Shown in pieces: positions 50,761-50,849 of a DNA stretch of 50,849 nt; the stretch's first letter is position 1; every line of letters starts with the position of its first letter. The stretch covers positions 1 to 50,849 of the forward strand of contig NZ_JABKAU010000035.1 of assembly GCF_013377885.1 (NCBI RefSeq), given 5' to 3'. Position numbers and translations under genes: made by a program. The notes under the pieces are model-generated. The model made no database searches and was not told the DNA's origin. It was given only the letters and a program-made list of their open reading frames with translations. The stretch is from Hymenobacter lapidiphilus. Lineage in GTDB: Bacteria > Bacteroidota > Bacteroidia > Cytophagales > Hymenobacteraceae.

Positions 50761-50849
50761 GGACTTACGCACTCGTAGGCAGCAGGGCCGGAATGAGCGG
50801 CTTAGCCAATAGTTGACGCAGATATGGAGCCCACTGCTGTCGGTGAGCC
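50761..50849 (-). mobile_element. End of an insertion sequence, continuing beyond the window
   Basis: ggacttacgca at 50761 looks like an IS terminal inverted repeat. On the minus strand a frame ends HRQQWAPYLRQLLAKPLIPA, then LLPTSA and TAA (50765-50767) within it, probably the C-terminus of a transposase. The family cannot be told from 27 codons. No gene is visible from 50516 to 50760. Confidence 0.45.

Noticed and set aside
1..50849. tRNA, rRNA or toxin-antitoxin genes
   Set aside because: No cloverleaf-like sequence with a GTTCRA loop in a non-coding stretch, no rRNA-like sequence and no recognisable toxin or antitoxin pair were found by reading.

Overview
The window reads as chromosomal DNA of a GC-rich Bacteroidota bacterium, most likely Hymenobacter or a close relative in the Cytophagales. 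This rests on the style of the proteins (Oar-like and other TonB-dependent receptors, DUF547, DUF3108/DUF6134-like, RDD and AraC types), on Bacteroidota -7 boxes (TAnnTTTG) without strong Shine-Dalgarno sequences, and on many long intergenic hairpin repeats. No rRNA, tRNA or CRISPR array was seen.

Layout. 1-9.4 kb: mutM, an SDR oxidoreductase, a Spy-like periplasmic protein, a TauE/SafE permease, a DHA2-type drug exporter, a chimeric pseudogene, a TPR protein paired with a bile-acid/Na+ symporter family protein, and an ankyrin-repeat protein. 9.5-15 kb: a large GH63/MGH1-like glycosidase, a sterol-desaturase-family hydroxylase and a SulP transporter. 15-25.8 kb: nine minus-strand genes forming the most interesting locus. 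These are a DUF2064 glycosyltransferase-like protein, an Oar-like TonB receptor, a YnjB-like substrate-binding lipoprotein, two ABC permeases, two overlapping glutamine-amidotransferase/ThuA-fold proteins, the ABC ATPase and a radical SAM enzyme. Together they look like an outer-membrane-to-cytoplasm uptake route coupled to radical chemistry on an unknown compound. 26-34 kb: two aldo/keto reductases with an AraC regulator, an SDR and epimerase pair, a TIGR04283-like glycosyltransferase divergent from a DUF547 lipoprotein, and a DUF3108/6134-like protein. 34-37 kb: an MFS transporter, then an AT-rich RDD-protein island ending in an attC-like imperfect palindrome, then a small gene joined to a duplicated tail of the neighbouring molybdoenzyme. 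37-41.3 kb: a PaoABC-type molybdenum hydroxylase operon. 41.5-50.8 kb: an M1-like peptidase, an antibiotic-biosynthesis-monooxygenase-fold protein, a second TonB receptor, a small leaderless gene, an IS3 transposase relic, a six-PAS histidine kinase and the end of another insertion sequence at the right edge.

A second theme is repeats. More than twenty intergenic inverted repeats of several families (here A to G) occupy the convergent gene junctions examined and many codirectional gaps. Families A, C and E share terminal motifs of the form gtcatgct/agcatgac. One appears to supply the start codon of a gene. All functional assignments come from reading motifs by eye; no database search was run.
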